Shown one piece after another: positions 5,425-7,267 of a DNA stretch of 7,267 nucleotides (its first letter is position 1; each line of letters opens with the position of its first letter). Under the pieces are notes generated by a model. The model ran no database searches, had not been told where the DNA came from, and saw only the letters and a list, made by a program, of their open reading frames with translations. The DNA is from Halobacteriales archaeon. Lineage in GTDB: Archaea; Halobacteriota; Halobacteria; Halobacteriales; Hikarchaeaceae. The position numbers and the translations under genes are program-made. The DNA is taken from contig JAPYRM010000044.1 of assembly GCA_029941175.1 (NCBI GenBank), positions 1 to 7,267 of the forward strand, in the 5' to 3' direction.

Positions 5425-7260
5425 TCAAGGCGGGGTTGACTGGATTTTCCAGAGAGAAGCGTACATAGGGCTATTTTGTAGAAGATCTTCGTGAGTCCCA
5501 CTTGTAGTTATTTTTCCATCTTCCAATACTATGATTTTGTTTGAGTTATGGATTGAAACGAGGCGGTGAGAAATTACAATTGTAATTCGGTCGGAGGAAG
5601 AATTGGATAGACTTTCTCGGATGTCAGATTCGGTTTCTGTGTCAAGATATCGTGTTGCCTCATCGATAACAAAAATTGGAGATTGTTTTACCAATGCCCG
5701 GGCTAATGCTACTCGTTGTCTTTGGCCTCCGGACAGGGTCACTCCACGCTCTCCAATTTGGGTGTCATAGCCATCTGGCAAAGTGGAAATAAACTCGTGA
5801 ATTCGTGCGGTTTTCGCTGCTTTAATTATCTGTTGTTCGGTCGCATCGTTTTGTCCATACTTTATGTTTTCGCGGAGAGTTCCAGAGAAGAGATAACTAT
5901 CCTGGCTAACATATGCGATGGACTTTCGGAGACTAGATAAGGTCATTTCTTGAATGTTTTGATCCTCGATACATATTGATCCTTCATCAACGTCGTATAA
6001 ACGTGCGAGAAGTTTTACGAGGGTAGTTTTTCCACTCCCAGAAGCTCCAACGATACCTAATGTTTCTCCTTTTTTTAATTGGAAAGAAATGTCTTTTAGG
6101 ACATAGTTTTCAAGAGAGGGGTAACGGAAAGAAACGTGATTAAAGTTGAGAGTCACATTGAGTGATGAAAAATCAACTGCGTCGGGTGATTCTACAATAG
6201 AAGAGGATTGGGTTAGCAGATCAAATATACGAGAGTTAGACGCTTTGGCACGCTGGTAAGTATTAACTATTTGTCCAAACTGAGCAATTGGCCAAATGAA
6301 TTGTTGGACGTAAATGACGAAAGTTACAAAAGTTCCAGGGGTCAGGGGACGGGTGAATCCCAGAGGTGGACCGGATAGAACCCAGAGCCCACCGACAGTG
6401 AAAGTTAAGACAAATCCAATGCCAGTAATTATAGTCACCAGGGGGAAGAATTTTATTCGGGTAGAAATTGCTGCCCAATTGGTACTGTAATACTCAGATG
6501 AAGAGTCAGATACCCTACCTTTTTCGTAGGGTTGGGTAGATTCTGTGTGGATTACCTCAATACCACTAAGATTATCTTCTAATCTTGAAGTCAATCCCCC
6601 AACGCTGGATCTCATTGAGACGTATTTTGGATGAATATTCCTAACAAATAGATAGGCTAAAATTGCAATTATAGGAACTGGGAACATGGCCACAATGGTG
6701 AGTTCGGGGTTAAGTAAAAATAGGATGAAGCCCACTCCGATAACCATCACTACAAGTCTAAGTGCGTCACTAAAACTGGTACTAAGAAAGTCTTCTAATT
6801 GATTGACGTCATTGTTAAGGATACTCAATAACTCCCCAGTTCTAGAATCCTCGAAAAAATTCATTGATAAGCTCTGGAGAGCATCATACGCGTCTATTCG
6901 AAGTGCATGTTGTATCTCTTGGGCAAATGCATTCCAACCCCGATCCCCGATCCACATGGAAACTGCTCCGATAAAAAATGATAGTGCGATTATTCCAGAA
7001 AAAAGTATAAGAGTTGAAGATGGGGAAAACGATTTGAGTTGGGAAGAGAAGATATAAGAAGAAGGGAGACCCTGATCGAAGAAGACTAAATCAATTGCTA
7101 GGCCTAAGAAAAATGCGGGTAATAGACCAGAAAAGCGTCCGAGAAGAGTTCCAAGTATTCCACAAAAAATGTGGAAATGATGATCCCGCCCATAGTGAGT
7201 GTATAAATTCAACATAGAATTAGAGGTAGCAGAAATCTTTTTTTTAGGAGATTTGTTCAT
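5425..7260 (-). CDS. ABC exporter half-transporter, fused permease and ATPase (MsbA/MDR type)
   Basis: This 611-residue protein has the standard type I exporter layout. A six-helix membrane domain spans about 29-330, with segments near 29-62, 83-104, 163-184, 186-207, 271-296 and 308-330. A nucleotide-binding domain spans about 368-605. Its motifs are complete: A-loop Tyr380 (FRYPS), Walker A GASGSGKT (405-412), Q-loop Gln453 (YVSQDSYLFSGT), the exporter-specific GERG just before the LSGGQ signature (503-513), Walker B FVIDEA with catalytic Glu534, and H-loop His565 (VISHR). The D-loop reads RYLD (537-540) instead of the usual SALD. Such proteins dimerise to export lipids, peptides or drugs. 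The substrate is unknown, and no partner half-transporter or biosynthetic cluster is visible. The N-terminus starts with a Lys-rich cytoplasmic stretch. The ATG at 7260 is only 7 bases from the window edge, so its ribosome site cannot be seen. The gene converges on the EamA gene. Confidence 0.93.
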   Translation of the reverse strand: MNKSPKKKISATSNSMLNLYTHYGRDHHFHIFCGILGTLLGRFSGLLPAFFLGLAIDLVFFDQGLPSSYIFSSQLKSFSPSSTLILFSGIIALSFFIGAVSMWIGDRGWNAFAQEIQHALRIDAYDALQSLSMNFFEDSRTGELLSILNNDVNQLEDFLSTSFSDALRLVVMVIGVGFILFLLNPELTIVAMFPVPIIAILAYLFVRNIHPKYVSMRSSVGGLTSRLEDNLSGIEVIHTESTQPYEKGRVSDSSSEYYSTNWAAISTRIKFFPLVTIITGIGFVLTFTVGGLWVLSGPPLGFTRPLTPGTFVTFVIYVQQFIWPIAQFGQIVNTYQRAKASNSRIFDLLTQSSSIVESPDAVDFSSLNVTLNFNHVSFRYPSLENYVLKDISFQLKKGETLGIVGASGSGKTTLVKLLARLYDVDEGSICIEDQNIQEMTLSSLRKSIAYVSQDSYLFSGTLRENIKYGQNDATEQQIIKAAKTARIHEFISTLPDGYDTQIGERGVTLSGGQRQRVALARALVKQSPIFVIDEATRYLDTETESDIRESLSNSSSDRITIVISHRLVSIHNSNKIIVLEDGKITTSGTHEDLLQNSPMYASLWKIQSTPP

Positions 7261-7267
7261 GCTAAAT

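Noticed and set aside
5274..5468. A 64-codon plus-strand frame spanning the end of EamA and the start of the convergent spacer
   Set aside because: It is a shifted reading of the last EamA membrane segments with no independent support.
1..7267. CRISPR repeats, insertion sequences, attachment sites, tRNA genes or a defence system
   Set aside because: By reading, I find no spaced direct repeats, transposase or integrase coding, cloverleaf-like segment or inverted-repeat boundaries; coding genes fill nearly the whole window.

Overview
This is a compact bacterial stretch, moderately AT-rich by eye, with five complete protein genes and one gene cut by the left edge. There is no rRNA, tRNA or other taxonomic marker. 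The gene mix is a UbiD-type decarboxylase beside a xanthine-dehydrogenase-type molybdenum subunit, an SDR, a lactate/malate dehydrogenase, an EamA exporter and a type I ABC exporter. Together with short gaps and frequent strand switching, this fits an uncultivated heterotroph rich in aromatic/xenobiotic oxidoreductases. Marine SAR202-type Chloroflexota is my best guess, but it is an impression from gene content and not shown by the sequence.

Layout, left to right. Positions 1-179 (minus) hold the N-terminus of a UbiD-family decarboxylase. Positions 238-2604 (minus) hold a molybdopterin-binding large subunit of the xanthine dehydrogenase/aldehyde oxidase family, which lies directly upstream of ubiD-like and is probably co-transcribed with it. 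Positions 2605-2666 are a divergent promoter region. Positions 2667-3416 (plus) hold a classical SDR dehydrogenase. Positions 3417-4385 (minus) hold a lactate/malate dehydrogenase-family protein whose stop codon abuts that of the SDR. Positions 4386-4503 are a second divergent intergenic region with a possible 23-codon ORF. Positions 4504-5397 (plus) hold a ten-TM EamA/DMT transporter. Positions 5425-7260 (minus) hold a full TMD-NBD ABC exporter half-transporter.

How the genes may work together. Only the UbiD/molybdenum-enzyme pair looks like an operon. It suggests hydroxylation and (de)carboxylation of an aromatic or heterocyclic acid, with the divergent SDR as a possible dehydrogenase in the same pathway. 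The other genes alternate in strand and look like independent single-gene units. I see no mobile element, CRISPR array, structured RNA or convincing intrinsic terminator, and nothing that clearly amounts to an undescribed system. The most unusual protein feature is the altered active site of the lactate/malate dehydrogenase homologue: Glu in place of the catalytic Asp, plus an enlarged substrate loop.
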